Shown piece after piece: positions 25,496-34,773 of a stretch of DNA of 64,000 nt (position 1 is the stretch's first letter; each line of letters starts with the position of its first letter). Source of the DNA: Acidimicrobiaceae bacterium (GTDB lineage: Bacteria > Actinomycetota > Acidimicrobiia > Acidimicrobiales > Poriferisodalaceae). Below the pieces are notes generated by a model. That model was given only the letters and a program-made list of their open reading frames with translations, was not told the origin of the DNA and ran no database searches. The translations under genes and the position numbers were made by a program. Location of the stretch: positions 1-64,000 of the forward strand of contig CAJJCB010000017.1 in NCBI GenBank assembly GCA_905182565.1, written 5' to 3'.

Positions 25496-26575
25496 TTGAC
25501 GGGTAGACCTAGAGCAGCGATCGCAAATTTACCGGCCTATAAACCAGGTAAGTCAGCAGAACAAACAGCTTCTGAACACAATTTAGATGAAGCAATAAAA
25601 CTTGCTTCGAATGAAACATCTTATGGGCCGCTTCCGAGCGTCTTAGCCGCTGTCAGCGATGGCGCTGGGCTTCTGAATCGGTACCCAGATCACCGTGGCT
25701 TGGAAGTGCGGTCTGCCTTGGCAACTAAATTAAATGTCGAGACCAGTCAGATCACACTGGGTTGTGGTTCCGTGGGCTTACTTCAGCAATTATTTTTAGC
25801 TTACATTGACCCAGGAGATGAAGTCGTCTATCCGTGGCGCTCGTTTGAAGTTCACCCTTTGTTCTCAGCGATCTCACAAGCAGTTGCTATAGCTGTACCC
25901 CTCGTAGACGAAGCTTTTGATTTAGATGCAGTCTCGAGTGCTATCACTTCGAAAACTAAATTAGTGATCTTGTCCACTCCGAACAACCCGACGGGCACTG
26001 TTTGTTCTACTAGTGAGCTAAAGCGTTTCCTAGAATCTGTCCCGCGAGATGTAGTGGTAGTAATCGACGAGGCTTACCTTGAGTTCGTGACCGCTTCGGA
26101 CGTCGAAGACCCAGTTGATGCGATACTACCTTTTTACCCAAATGTCGTAGTTTTTCGAACGTTTTCGAAGGCATACGGTCTTGCGAATTTACGTGTTGGC
26201 TATGCCGTGGGGAATAGCGAAATAATAGGTGCATTAGACAAAGTGGCTCTACCATTTTTGGTTAACGGTTTAGCTCAAGCAGCAGTTTTAGCCTCGTTGC
26301 AGCCCGATGCGTCAGCTGAGCTTAAGTTACGAGTCGATGAGGTAGTCAGGGAGCGAACTCGTGTAACTGACCTGTTAACTAATGCTGGTTGGCCCGTCAC
26401 TCCTAGCCAAGCAAACTTTGTCTGGTTGCCGATAAAAACACAAGCAGGACCTCTGTTCCAAGCATTAGAAGCAAAAGGAATTGTTACGAGACCTTTTGAG
26501 GGTGAAGGACTAAGAATCACGATCGGTACACCCGAGGAAAATAATCGGTTAGTAAACGCTATCGGAACTTGTTGA
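25496..26575 (+). CDS. hisC: Histidinol-phosphate aminotransferase-like PLP enzyme
   Basis: A 359-residue fold-type I aminotransferase. LASNETSYGPLPSVLAA is the classic HisC N-terminal motif, STPNNPTGT contacts PLP, and FRTFSKAYGLANLRVGYAVG holds the Schiff-base Lys. HisC converts imidazole acetol phosphate to histidinol phosphate. No other his genes are nearby, so it could be a paralogue acting on another amino acid (for example phenylalanine/tyrosine) in this catabolic setting. Start TTG at 25496 with AGAGAGG upstream. Confidence 0.82.
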   Translation: MTGRPRAAIANLPAYKPGKSAEQTASEHNLDEAIKLASNETSYGPLPSVLAAVSDGAGLLNRYPDHRGLEVRSALATKLNVETSQITLGCGSVGLLQQLFLAYIDPGDEVVYPWRSFEVHPLFSAISQAVAIAVPLVDEAFDLDAVSSAITSKTKLVILSTPNNPTGTVCSTSELKRFLESVPRDVVVVIDEAYLEFVTASDVEDPVDAILPFYPNVVVFRTFSKAYGLANLRVGYAVGNSEIIGALDKVALPFLVNGLAQAAVLASLQPDASAELKLRVDEVVRERTRVTDLLTNAGWPVTPSQANFVWLPIKTQAGPLFQALEAKGIVTRPFEGEGLRITIGTPEENNRLVNAIGTC

Positions 26576-26625
26576 CGTCCCTATGAAGGCGCGTTAATCA
26601 AAACATTGATAATGGAGATGAGATA

Positions 26626-28053
26626 ATGCTTATTAATGGCGAGTGGACTGAAGCTCGGAGCGGTTTGAGTTTTGAAGTTTTGAACCCGGCAACTGGAGAA
26701 TCAATCGGGTCCGTTGCGGATGGTGGTGCTGAAGACGCATTGCTTGCGATTACGGCGGCTCACGATGCCTTCAAAACCTGGAGTAAGACCACCGCTTATG
26801 AAAGATCCGCTGTCTTGTACAGGGCTTGGGAAATAATGACCAGTCGAGCGGACGAACTGGCCCACCTCATGACAGTCGAGCAAGGGAAACCTCTTAAAGC
26901 ATCTAAGGCTGAGGTCAAGTACGCTTCAGATTTTTTGCTGTGGTTTGCTGAAGAGGCGAAGCGCGTTGTGGGTGAGTGGCTCCCATCGCAGCGACCAGAC
27001 CAGCGATTTTTGTCCGTAAAAGTTCCGGTGGGTGTGGTGGCAGCAATAACACCATGGAACTATCCAATTTCAATGTTGACGCGTAAAATTGGCCCCGCTC
27101 TGGCAGCGGGCTGCACAGTTGTCCTTAAGCCCGCTGAAGCAACACCCTTGTGCGCTAAAGCGACTTTCGATGTGCTTACAGATGCCGGACTCCCAGACGG
27201 AGTAATTAATATGGTCACCACATCAAACCCTGCTCCCGTCGGAGACATATTCACTAGCGACCCAAGGGTCGCGAAACTTACCTTCACTGGGAGCACAGCC
27301 GTTGGAAGAGTTCTTGCTGCGAAAGCGGCTTCGAACCTCCAAAGGGTTTCGGTGGAGTTAGGTGGGCATGCCCCGTTTATAGTTTTCCCCGATGCAGACC
27401 CCGTTCATGCGGCGAAGGGAGCCGCTGCATTAAAATTCTTGAATGCAGGCCAAGCGTGTATAAGCCCGAACCGACTCTATGTGCCATCGTCTCTCGCTGA
27501 TTTATTTCAAGAAACTCTTTGCAGCCGTGTAGAGAGACTCCAGACCGGAAACGGCTTGCACGATGGTGTAGGAGTCGGGCCGCTGATTAACGAAGTTGCT
27601 GTCGCTAAAGTTGAGACGCAAGTGGAAGATGCGAGGAATAAGGGAGCGGGTATTCCTGTCGGAGGAATGCGTCTCGTCAATGGAGAGCATAGCAATGGTC
27701 ATTTTTATGCACCAACTGTTTTGACAGACGTAAAGCCTGAAATGAGTATTTACAGAGAAGAGACTTTTGGCCCAGTGGCACCAGTGATTACCTATGAAGA
27801 CCCAGAACAAGTAATCGAGATGGCGAACGACACTAATTATGGTCTCGCAGCCTACGTGTACACGAAGGAAATAGGGGTAGCAATGCGAGCATTCGAAGGT
27901 TTGCGATTTGGCATAATCGGCATTAACGACGTCAACCCAACTTCGGCTTCTGTTCCGTTTGGAGGCATGGGAGATTCAGGGATTGGGCGTGAAGGTGGCC
28001 ATGAAGGGATTAGCGAATACCTGGAAACTAAAACTGGTGGTTTCGCTATTTAA
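26626..28053 (+). CDS. NAD(P)-dependent aldehyde dehydrogenase, succinate-semialdehyde type
   Basis: The 475-residue protein has all ALDH landmarks: ITPWNYPISMLTRKIGPALAAGCTVVLKPAE, FTGSTAVGR, the general-base ELGGHAPFIVF and nucleophile Cys in NAGQACISPNR. Length and the EQGKPLKASKAEVKYASDFL region fit succinate-semialdehyde dehydrogenases (GabD), which oxidise succinate semialdehyde to succinate. The classic Cys in NAGQ.C is present. Start ATG 26626 after GGAGATGAG. Substrate within the ALDH family is inferred from overall resemblance only. Confidence 0.87.
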   Translation: MLINGEWTEARSGLSFEVLNPATGESIGSVADGGAEDALLAITAAHDAFKTWSKTTAYERSAVLYRAWEIMTSRADELAHLMTVEQGKPLKASKAEVKYASDFLLWFAEEAKRVVGEWLPSQRPDQRFLSVKVPVGVVAAITPWNYPISMLTRKIGPALAAGCTVVLKPAEATPLCAKATFDVLTDAGLPDGVINMVTTSNPAPVGDIFTSDPRVAKLTFTGSTAVGRVLAAKAASNLQRVSVELGGHAPFIVFPDADPVHAAKGAAALKFLNAGQACISPNRLYVPSSLADLFQETLCSRVERLQTGNGLHDGVGVGPLINEVAVAKVETQVEDARNKGAGIPVGGMRLVNGEHSNGHFYAPTVLTDVKPEMSIYREETFGPVAPVITYEDPEQVIEMANDTNYGLAAYVYTKEIGVAMRAFEGLRFGIIGINDVNPTSASVPFGGMGDSGIGREGGHEGISEYLETKTGGFAI

Positions 28054-28176
28054 AACCTTTAAGGCAGCAGCGTTGAAATGGTTGGTAGCTTTTAGCTGAC
28101 CGAAATAGGTTAATGCGAGCTTGTCGAGCGGCCTACGTGCACCCTTTAGTGCTAATCGTTCTGCAGCTTTGGTCCC

Positions 28177-29586
28177 TTAGGCCAAATCAGACATGGTTTT
28201 CCATAATCGTTCGACATGTTCTTTCGTCGTCCTGGTTTGCCCAATAGAAACTCGGATCATTGGCTCATCGTTAAGAGTCGAGCCTGTCCAGTAAGAGTTT
28301 CCTGCGGCGTTAACCGCTGTTGTCAATGCTTGGGTGGCCTCTGGGCCTGCAGTGCAACGAAAACAAACCAAAGCAAATGGATGCGGAGCGACAAGCTCAA
28401 ATCGTGAGTCTGCCATTATCAGTGATGCAAAGTAATCTGCTAAAGAAACATGGTGTCGGATCATCTCTCGGATTCCCTCGGCCCCGTAAGACCTTAAGAC
28501 CCACCATAGTTTCAGTGATCTAAATCGCCTTCCGAGTGGAACGTGCCAGTCTCGGTAATCGATGACCGCTCCAGATTCGCTGGCTTCATCCTTGAGATAT
28601 GGCGGCAGAATGCTTAGACAGTCAAGTAGCGGCTTTCGGTCCGAAACAAAAAAAGCAGAGCAATCGAAATTGACCATCATCCATTTGTGCGGATTGAATG
28701 TGTAGCTGTTCGCAAGTTCTAAGCCATCTTGGTGATGTCGAAACTCGGGACAAATCATTGCAGAACCGGCGTAAGCAGCATCGACGTGCAACCACAGCTT
28801 ATGTGCAGCGGCTATAACTCCGATTTCTCGAATCGGGTCGACTCCGGTGGTTCCGGTTGTTCCAACCGCAGCTCCGACAAAAACCGGGGTTAATCCGGAA
28901 TCTAAGTCATTGCGTATCGCTGCCTCTAAGGCAGAAGGGACCATAGCCTGGTTTGTGTCAACTTCGATTAGGCGGATATGTCCATAACCTGCGATTCTTG
29001 CGCCCTTTTCAATTGAACTATGTGCTTGAGACGATGTGTAGACAACCATTGAGCTCGCATCTATGTTGCTGGCACTAGACGCCTTATGGCGAGCTACTAC
29101 CAGTGCAGTGTGAGTAGAATCCGAGGCGCTCATTTGCAAAACGCCACCGCCTTCGTTGGTAGTTTTCCATGGTTGTGGCAAATCAAGTAAATCGACTAAC
29201 CAATCCATTATTTGGGTTTCGATCTCTGTAACTGCCGGAGATGTGGACCAAAGCATCCCTTGGACTCCAAGCCCGGCTGAGACAAGTTCGGCTAATACCG
29301 ATGGGGGAGAGCTATTGGCTGGAAAATAGGCGAACCAGTTTGGATTTTGCCAGTGAGTTATTCCAGGAAGGACAATGTCGTCGAGGTCGCTAAGAATGTT
29401 CTCAAATGGTTCTGGCGCCTCAGGGGCAGAGTTGGGTAACCGGCTACGAATTTCGCCAGGCGCCACGTCAGCAACAACGGGCATATTTTCGACTGTTTCC
29501 CAATAGTTAGCTATCCAGTCTATAAGGGCGTACCCGTGTCGACGGAAATCTTGGGAAGACATATGATCAGGGCCATCGCTCGACAT
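28177..29586 (-). CDS. PLP-dependent aromatic-L-amino-acid decarboxylase-like enzyme
   Basis: A 469-residue group II decarboxylase. FRRHGYALIDWIANYWETVE near the start, HWQNPNWFAYFPANSS, TTGTTGVDPI, LWLHVDAAYAGSAMICPE and the PLP-Lys segment NPHKWMMVNFDCS are the hallmarks of dopa/tryptophan/tyrosine decarboxylases. These remove CO2 from aromatic amino acids to give amines. Convergent with the aldehyde dehydrogenase gene; an amine-to-acid route is conceivable but not shown. ATG at 29586, with another possible ATG eight codons in. Confidence 0.88.
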   Translation of the reverse strand: MSSDGPDHMSSQDFRRHGYALIDWIANYWETVENMPVVADVAPGEIRSRLPNSAPEAPEPFENILSDLDDIVLPGITHWQNPNWFAYFPANSSPPSVLAELVSAGLGVQGMLWSTSPAVTEIETQIMDWLVDLLDLPQPWKTTNEGGGVLQMSASDSTHTALVVARHKASSASNIDASSMVVYTSSQAHSSIEKGARIAGYGHIRLIEVDTNQAMVPSALEAAIRNDLDSGLTPVFVGAAVGTTGTTGVDPIREIGVIAAAHKLWLHVDAAYAGSAMICPEFRHHQDGLELANSYTFNPHKWMMVNFDCSAFFVSDRKPLLDCLSILPPYLKDEASESGAVIDYRDWHVPLGRRFRSLKLWWVLRSYGAEGIREMIRHHVSLADYFASLIMADSRFELVAPHPFALVCFRCTAGPEATQALTTAVNAAGNSYWTGSTLNDEPMIRVSIGQTRTTKEHVERLWKTMSDLA

Positions 29587-29866
29587 AACTATCCAATCAA
29601 CAGTTTAGCTGTGGTGGCGCTAGCTGAGTCGCCGGTGGGGATGAGGTTAATGCTCAGGCTCTAATTGCACCAACAGATTAATCGGGTTATCCGAAATACT
29701 AAAAACGTATTTGAGGATCTTGGCGTAGGACTTTGAACCAATATCAAACCTGTGAGGTCCTAAAAACATTCCGAGTATCAGTCCATCATGTTGACTTCGG
29801 CTTTTGTGCGACTTATCTGCTGGGAGTCACAAGTGCCGAACGTTTAACGATAGTAGGAACCATGAA
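29587..29866. other. Non-coding spacer
   Basis: About 280 bp between the decarboxylase promoter and the end of the lipoprotein gene. A plus-strand 90-codon frame here has no protein-like features. I see no RNA gene or clear terminator. Confidence 0.4.
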
Positions 29867-30427
29867 TCAATCGACTGGTTGCTCGGAACTAGTTTCACAT
29901 CTCGGAGGCTCAATAACTTTACTAAACCAAGGGGGTTCGGCTCGTTCAACGAAGTACCCGGTAATAACATCATCAATAGTTTCAAGATTGACGCGACCAG
30001 CTTGAATATCTTTTGTCACAACCTGTGGCTCACAGTCACGCACGACAAGACGCCACGGTAACTCCAATGAATCCAGTAACGGAATTATTTCCTTCAAATG
30101 GACATCAAGAAGCACCATCGATTTGACTAACTCTGTGCACACGTCTGCTTCGGTATTTTGCGGGTCCCAACATGCCATGTTTTTTGGGCCTATCGCAGCC
30201 TTCTCTTGATACAGCCGAAAAACCTTTGCAATGTCTGCACCTGGCTGTGCTGCTTGTCTATCCCACATATCTTCAATGAACTGTTGTTCAGGTGCCTTTT
30301 CAACTGGTTCCACTGATATAAGCACAGTAGTTGTTGAATCAATCGCACCATCTGTTTGTGGTGAAGCTGATGAACAGGCGGCCAACAAAGCCATGATACT
30401 CATCACTGACAGCACGGTTTTATACAT
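29867..30427 (-). CDS. Putative lipoprotein
   Basis: From the ATG at 30425-30427 the protein is 186 residues and begins MYKTVLSVMSIMALLAACSS, a lipoprotein signal with lipobox LLAAC, so it is probably lipid-anchored on the outer face of the membrane. A longer frame to 30490 adds 21 residues that break the signal peptide logic. The mature part has acidic and Thr/Ser-rich spacer, then FIEDMWDRQAAQPGAD and two Cys (MACWDPQNTEADVC; a further DCEPQV later). No known domain is recognised. Function unknown. Confidence 0.7.
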   Translation of the reverse strand: MYKTVLSVMSIMALLAACSSASPQTDGAIDSTTTVLISVEPVEKAPEQQFIEDMWDRQAAQPGADIAKVFRLYQEKAAIGPKNMACWDPQNTEADVCTELVKSMVLLDVHLKEIIPLLDSLELPWRLVVRDCEPQVVTKDIQAGRVNLETIDDVITGYFVERAEPPWFSKVIEPPRCETSSEQPVD

Positions 30428-30748
30428 AGCTAAGAGCCTAACTAAATCAAACACCAACAACTGGCAACGACCAATTTGCCAGCTCGCCAAAGGTATCCGC
30501 AGAACGAGCGAACAATGCGAGAAACAAAACCCACCAACTTGAATCCGTAACTAAGATTCTCTCTGCCGCTAATCTGGCTGACGTTCATCTGAACTATCCC
30601 AGTTGGCGTCTTTGTAGACAGTAGGGCGCCATTACACTTAGTGAACAGAGCCTCGAGGCTTCTAAAAAATTGTGATATTCGGTATTGTGGGAAATACTTA
30701 AACATCGTTTGAGTATCGAAGGTCGCAATAGCTACTAACGTTGGGTGA
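30428..30748. other. Divergent intergenic region
   Basis: This spacer separates the lipoprotein gene (minus) from the SnoaL-like gene (plus) and must carry both promoters. No strong repeat or RNA structure is apparent. Confidence 0.35.
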
Positions 30749-31120
30749 ATGACGGCTCAAATAGAAATGATGGAAGAGCGTCGCTGGCAGGCGATGATTA
30801 ACGAAGATCTTGATGCGTTGAACGTTTTGCTTCACCCTCAGATGAGGTATACCCATTCAAACGCAACAGTGGATACAAAAGACAGTTACATTGCGGCGAT
30901 CGAGAACAAGACCTTTGACTATAGAAATGTTGAGACCAAAGATACTGAAGTCCAATTAATTGGGGAAAATGATTTGGGTCTCGTCAACGGTAAGGCACTG
31001 ATTTCAGTCGTAGCAGGAGGTCGCGAGCTCTCTCTAGATTGTCGATACACCTGCATCTGGAAACATACCGAAAACGGTTGGCAATTTCTTGCTTGGCACA
31101 ATACACCGCTGCCCAAATAA
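30749..31120 (+). CDS. SnoaL/NTF2-like (DUF4440) protein
   Basis: A 123-residue cone-shaped alpha+beta protein of the NTF2/SnoaL superfamily, DUF4440 type: an N-terminal helix ERRWQAMINEDLDALNVLLHPQMRYTHSN, then VVAGGRELSLDCRYTCIWKHTENGWQFLAWHNT. Members are isomerases, dehydratases or association domains; here the role is unknown. ATG at 30749. Confidence 0.8.
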   Translation: MTAQIEMMEERRWQAMINEDLDALNVLLHPQMRYTHSNATVDTKDSYIAAIENKTFDYRNVETKDTEVQLIGENDLGLVNGKALISVVAGGRELSLDCRYTCIWKHTENGWQFLAWHNTPLPK

Positions 31121-31186
31121 AGTCGTAGTCGAGCTATAGATATACCTGGTGTGGAGAGTTAGCTTTCCGTATGTCGCGGCAGAATC

Positions 31187-31235
31187 CATATTTGTTTTTT
31201 CCAAGGCGGTATAGACGCTCCGGTCCACAAATATG
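31187..31235. promoter_or_regulatory. 8-bp inverted repeat upstream of phosphotransferase gene
   Basis: CATATTTG (31187-31194) and CAAATATG (31228-31235) form a perfect inverted repeat separated by 33 bp, about 70 bp before the next gene. It could be an operator or a long-loop structure. No further support. Confidence 0.25.
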
Positions 31236-31307
31236 ACGCCATGGGGGTGCTATAACTGTAATGTCATCTACGTAGCTGCTAGTGGCCATGGGTGAAGAGG
31301 GGAAACT

Positions 31308-32357
31308 ATGAATCAAAAAAATGAGATTGCAGGGTATGACATTCCAGCAGTTGAAAGCTGGATATCAGAGAACACGCAAGGTCTCACTGGACCTTTTAGT
31401 TGGACCCGTCTTGAAGGGGGCCACAGCAATTTGACCTACGCATTGCTAGATACTCACGGGCGGCAAGCTGTTGTCAGAAGGCCGCCCCTCGGTGAACTAC
31501 TGCCAAAAGCTCATGATATGGGACGCGAATTTTCAATTATTAGTGGATTAGGTGGAACGAACGTCCCAGTCCCGATTGCATATGGGTATTGTCAGGACCC
31601 GACGGTTACCGGTGCGCATTTCTATGTGATGAGCCAGGTTGAAGGTCGAGCTCTTTTCGAATTAGAAGATGCAGAGGAATATCTAACAGTTGAAGCACGC
31701 GGTCGGGTAGGTGACTCCTTCATGGATGTTCTAGCTGAGCTGCATTCGATTGACCCTGATGAAGTTGGTTTGGGTGAGCTTGGGAAAAAAGAGGACTACG
31801 TTGGTAGGCAAATAAAAACCTGGTACCGAAGCTGGTTAGCTTCGGCGGAAGGAGCGAAATATGATGATCCAACTTTGCATGAGCTCCATGGTTATCTCAG
31901 CGATCGAAAACCCGAACAGGGGCCTGCTCGAGTTGTCCACGGAGATTATGGTTTGCATAATTGCTTGGTCGACACAAACGGCGACTTGACAGCGGTTTTG
32001 GATTGGGAGATCTCAACGCTCGGTGACCCCATGGCGGATTTTGCTTATGCGCTCAATACGTGGACTGAACCTGATGATATTTTGGTCAACCGTGAGAACG
32101 CTGCGACTAATGCAAAGGGCTTCTGCGAACGGACTAAACTGATAGAACGCTATGCGTCTAAAACTAATTGTGATCTAAGCGACCTTCCATACTATGTAAG
32201 TTTTAATCACTTTAAGACAGCGTGCATTATTCACGGCGTCTATTCACGTTACATGCAAGGACAAAAACCAACAGATGGAGTTGACCTTGACTACTATCGA
32301 GAACGGATAGGAGTAAGCATCACTATGAGTCAACAGGCTGCAGACCTCCTTGCTTGA
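31308..32357 (+). CDS. Phosphotransferase (APH/ACAD10-like kinase family)
   Basis: A 349-residue aminoglycoside-phosphotransferase-fold protein. LEGGHSNLTYALLD starts the N-lobe, the catalytic loop is VVHGDYGLHNCLVD (Asp, Asn), and the metal-binding WEISTLGDPMADFAY follows. This ACAD10/FadE36-neighbour family phosphorylates hydroxyacyl-CoAs or related small molecules in lipid metabolism, often next to acyl-CoA dehydrogenases. GAAGAGGGG precedes the ATG. Its end overlaps the start of the ung frame. Confidence 0.87.
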   Translation: MNQKNEIAGYDIPAVESWISENTQGLTGPFSWTRLEGGHSNLTYALLDTHGRQAVVRRPPLGELLPKAHDMGREFSIISGLGGTNVPVPIAYGYCQDPTVTGAHFYVMSQVEGRALFELEDAEEYLTVEARGRVGDSFMDVLAELHSIDPDEVGLGELGKKEDYVGRQIKTWYRSWLASAEGAKYDDPTLHELHGYLSDRKPEQGPARVVHGDYGLHNCLVDTNGDLTAVLDWEISTLGDPMADFAYALNTWTEPDDILVNRENAATNAKGFCERTKLIERYASKTNCDLSDLPYYVSFNHFKTACIIHGVYSRYMQGQKPTDGVDLDYYRERIGVSITMSQQAADLLA

Positions 32358-32374
32358 GCCCAGAGAACCACTTA

Positions 32375-33040
32375 ATGAGAACTGATTGGAACCCTCTACT
32401 TCGAGATGAGTTTGATAAAGAATATTGGTTAGAGCTCCAGGATTTTGTTGCTACTCAACGCTCAAAAACTTCAATTTATCCTACGGCTGCAGATGTATTT
32501 CAGGCTCTACACCTGACTCCCTATAGCGAAGTGAGAGTGTTAATCCTCGGTCAAGACCCATATCACGGCTTGGGTCAGGCAAATGGACTCTCTTTTTCAG
32601 TTAACGAAGGAATTAAAATTCCTCCATCACTATCAAATATTTATAAGGAGATGAAGACAGATTTAGGACTTTCACCTCCTAATCATGGAAATTTAGAAAC
32701 TTGGGCTAAGCAGGGAGTGCTTTTGCTTAATACAGTTCTGACGGTAGAAGACAGTAAGCCGGGATCTCACCGTAACCATGGTTGGGAAATATTTTCTGAT
32801 CGAATAATTGATGTCGTGAGTAAAAAAACTAACTCAGTTGTTTTTGTTTTGTGGGGTGCAGCAGCGCAGAAGAAAAAAGCTTTAATTGACCTTGACCGTC
32901 ATGTGGTAATTGAGTCCGCACACCCTTCGCCTCTGAGCGCTTACAGAGGCTTCCTAGGAAGTCGACCATTTAGTAAAATCAACCAAGCTCTAAGTAGGTT
33001 CGGCGTTGAGTCGATTGATTGGTCCATACCGCATCTTTAG
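32375..33040 (+). CDS. ung: Uracil-DNA glycosylase, family 1
   Basis: Family 1 UNG removes uracil from DNA in base-excision repair. The 221-residue protein contains the water-activating GQDPYHGLGQANGLSFS motif, the KQGVLLLNTVLTV segment and the DNA-intercalating HPSPLSAYRGFLGS loop. A TTG seven codons upstream (32354) overlaps the previous gene, but ATG 32375 better matches family N-termini. The gene looks more AT-rich than its neighbours. Last four bases overlap the end of the convergent gene. Confidence 0.92.
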   Translation: MRTDWNPLLRDEFDKEYWLELQDFVATQRSKTSIYPTAADVFQALHLTPYSEVRVLILGQDPYHGLGQANGLSFSVNEGIKIPPSLSNIYKEMKTDLGLSPPNHGNLETWAKQGVLLLNTVLTVEDSKPGSHRNHGWEIFSDRIIDVVSKKTNSVVFVLWGAAAQKKKALIDLDRHVVIESAHPSPLSAYRGFLGSRPFSKINQALSRFGVESIDWSIPHL

Positions 33041-33837
33041 ATCTTCGTAATGACCACCTTCGGGGTGTATGTATTGACGGTGGTGCAAGTCCATTCAACC
33101 TGTGAGAGATATAGCTCGTTGTCTTTACTAACAGCATCGATGGTCAGTCGTTTTTTGTAAATGGCGAGGTTTCTCGCCCAAACTCGGTTCAGCCATGATG
33201 GGCGCAATGTAAGCAGAACTTCGCTGTTCTTACCAGCGAGTACGCCGGTGATAGTGGGGGTAATATCATCATTTACCTCACATCGAAAAGGAATCAATGC
33301 AGGGCTTTTGAAAGAAGACTCGTGGGCTTGGAGCGTTAGAACAAAAGAGCGACGACTACGCATTTGAGTTGCCAGCGCTGAGTGCGCAAAAAGGTATTCA
33401 TCCAGATCTCGGAGACCCTCGTCGGCTTGGGCTAGGACAGTAACCGCAGCGAGGTCTAAGAATTCATGAGGTAAACCAAGGATCACTTCACACATTCTGG
33501 TGGCTCTGGTTCTTGGAAGATCATGGAAAAAATCTTGCACGCCCTCGGATTTAAGCCGGTCAAGTGCTGTAGAAAGCCACCAGCGTCGCCGTGTGTCTTC
33601 CTTGAAATGACCTGCCCACTCTTCGATGAAGCCACCATCAGAAACAGCAGATTCCCATAGATTCAATATTTTAAGGCAGGAAGGGGGTTTGCCTCCTAGC
33701 GCTATAAGCGCTCTTTCGGCATCGATTTCAAGATGCGCACAAAGCGATAATTTTCCTTCGCTCCAGATCACTCTGTGATCAAATCCTTCACATCGAACAT
33801 CAAAAAATGCTGAAGGGATATGTTCAGTCCAATGCAC
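33037..33837 (-). CDS. Unrecognised protein
   Basis: About 267 residues from GTG 33837, six bases after the stop of the upstream RidA gene; a longer frame from ATG 33882 would overlap that gene by 40 nt. The middle is helical and rich in Arg/Trp (EDTRRRWWLSTALDRLKSEG), the C-terminal third is beta-rich (LIPFRCEVNDDITPTITGVLAGK). No domain recognised and no membrane segment or signal seen. It may be in an operon with RidA. Function unknown. Confidence 0.6.
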   Translation of the reverse strand: MHWTEHIPSAFFDVRCEGFDHRVIWSEGKLSLCAHLEIDAERALIALGGKPPSCLKILNLWESAVSDGGFIEEWAGHFKEDTRRRWWLSTALDRLKSEGVQDFFHDLPRTRATRMCEVILGLPHEFLDLAAVTVLAQADEGLRDLDEYLFAHSALATQMRSRRSFVLTLQAHESSFKSPALIPFRCEVNDDITPTITGVLAGKNSEVLLTLRPSWLNRVWARNLAIYKKRLTIDAVSKDNELYLSQVEWTCTTVNTYTPKVVITKI

Positions 33838-33842
33838 CAGAG

Positions 33843-34229
33843 TCAGTGGCCTGCTGCTACAACTGAGATTTCTACGAGCCATTCAGGTTTTGCTAGAGAA
33901 GCTACAATCACTAACGTTGAAGCAGCTTTGTGATGATCTAACGCAAAATCTCGATGCTTCATCAACATCTGTAGGTCTTGATCGGGGACTACGTAGGTCG
34001 TGACAGAAACAATGTCGCTAGGTTTCATCGCTGCGGTTTCGAGCATTGCCCGAATGTTCTGCCAAATAACTTTTAACTGGGTATCAAAATCAGCTGGGGT
34101 CGAACCGTCCTGCGCTATGGGAACAACTCCGGAAGTATGGAGCCATTGCGACTCTTTCGTAGTCAAAATTGCATGCGCATAGTTCGCTGCCGGAGCAGCT
34201 ATGTTGTCGGGCCGAATTTCTTTTTTCAA
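33843..34229 (-). CDS. RidA family (reactive imine deaminase) protein
   Basis: The 128-residue protein is RidA/YjgF/UK114-like: WLHTSGVVPIAQDGSTPADFDTQLKVIWQNIRAMLETAAMKPSDIVSVTTYV is the core of the trimeric fold. Canonical RidA deaminates enamine/imine intermediates and needs a conserved C-terminal Arg. In this protein the equivalent end is LAKPEWLVEISVVAAGH, without an obvious Arg, so it is an imine-binding relative of other specificity. ATG at 34229. Confidence 0.85.
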   Translation of the reverse strand: MKKEIRPDNIAAPAANYAHAILTTKESQWLHTSGVVPIAQDGSTPADFDTQLKVIWQNIRAMLETAAMKPSDIVSVTTYVVPDQDLQMLMKHRDFALDHHKAASTLVIVASLAKPEWLVEISVVAAGH

Positions 34230-34261
34230 AACCTCACCACCATGTTCTAACGTTTATTTAT

Positions 34262-34735
34262 TCAAACCAACCCTAACTCTATGCTCGCAGCGAGCGAAGC
34301 CCCGAGCTCTATTGCGTTGTTTGTATCAGTTTCTGTAATGTCACCAATCACATGCAGCGGAGGTCTGAATTGCGCCCATTGCAAGCCTTTTGCAAGTCGT
34401 TCCACGGACTGGATAGCGCCGGTCCCATCAGTGCCGGCCTTGACTATAAGCTGCCAAGGCTTCCCAACTGTTTCGTCAAGGCACGCATACCAAATTTCTT
34501 CGAAAAAGTGTTTAGTAGCACCTGCCATTGACCCAAAATGCTCTGGGGTGGCGAGTACAAGAGCATGAGCAGCAATTACATCAGAAGCTTCTGTATCTAA
34601 GGGATGTCGTATCTCAACATCAATCTTGCAAGTTCCTTGCTCCGCAGCCAAGGCAACGCCACATGTGAACGCATCGACTACCTTTTGAACTCCTCCGTCG
34701 CGTGATTGGTATACAACTAGTAACTTGAAACTCAT
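34262..34735 (-). CDS. Flavodoxin-like / NADPH-dependent FMN reductase-type protein
   Basis: 157 residues with the flavodoxin-like fold: LLVVYQSRDGGVQKVVDAF is the phosphate-binding first loop, LVLATPEHFGSMAGATKHFFEEIW the FMN-isoalloxazine region, and KPWQLIVKAGTDGTGAIQSVE the third strand. Such proteins carry electrons or reduce quinones and flavins. ATG at 34735; divergent from the dehydrogenase gene. Partner unknown. Confidence 0.82.
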   Translation of the reverse strand: MSFKLLVVYQSRDGGVQKVVDAFTCGVALAAEQGTCKIDVEIRHPLDTEASDVIAAHALVLATPEHFGSMAGATKHFFEEIWYACLDETVGKPWQLIVKAGTDGTGAIQSVERLAKGLQWAQFRPPLHVIGDITETDTNNAIELGASLAASIELGLV

Positions 34736-34773
34736 ACTTTAGTGTTGCCTATAAGCGTGAGAAAGGGGAAAAA

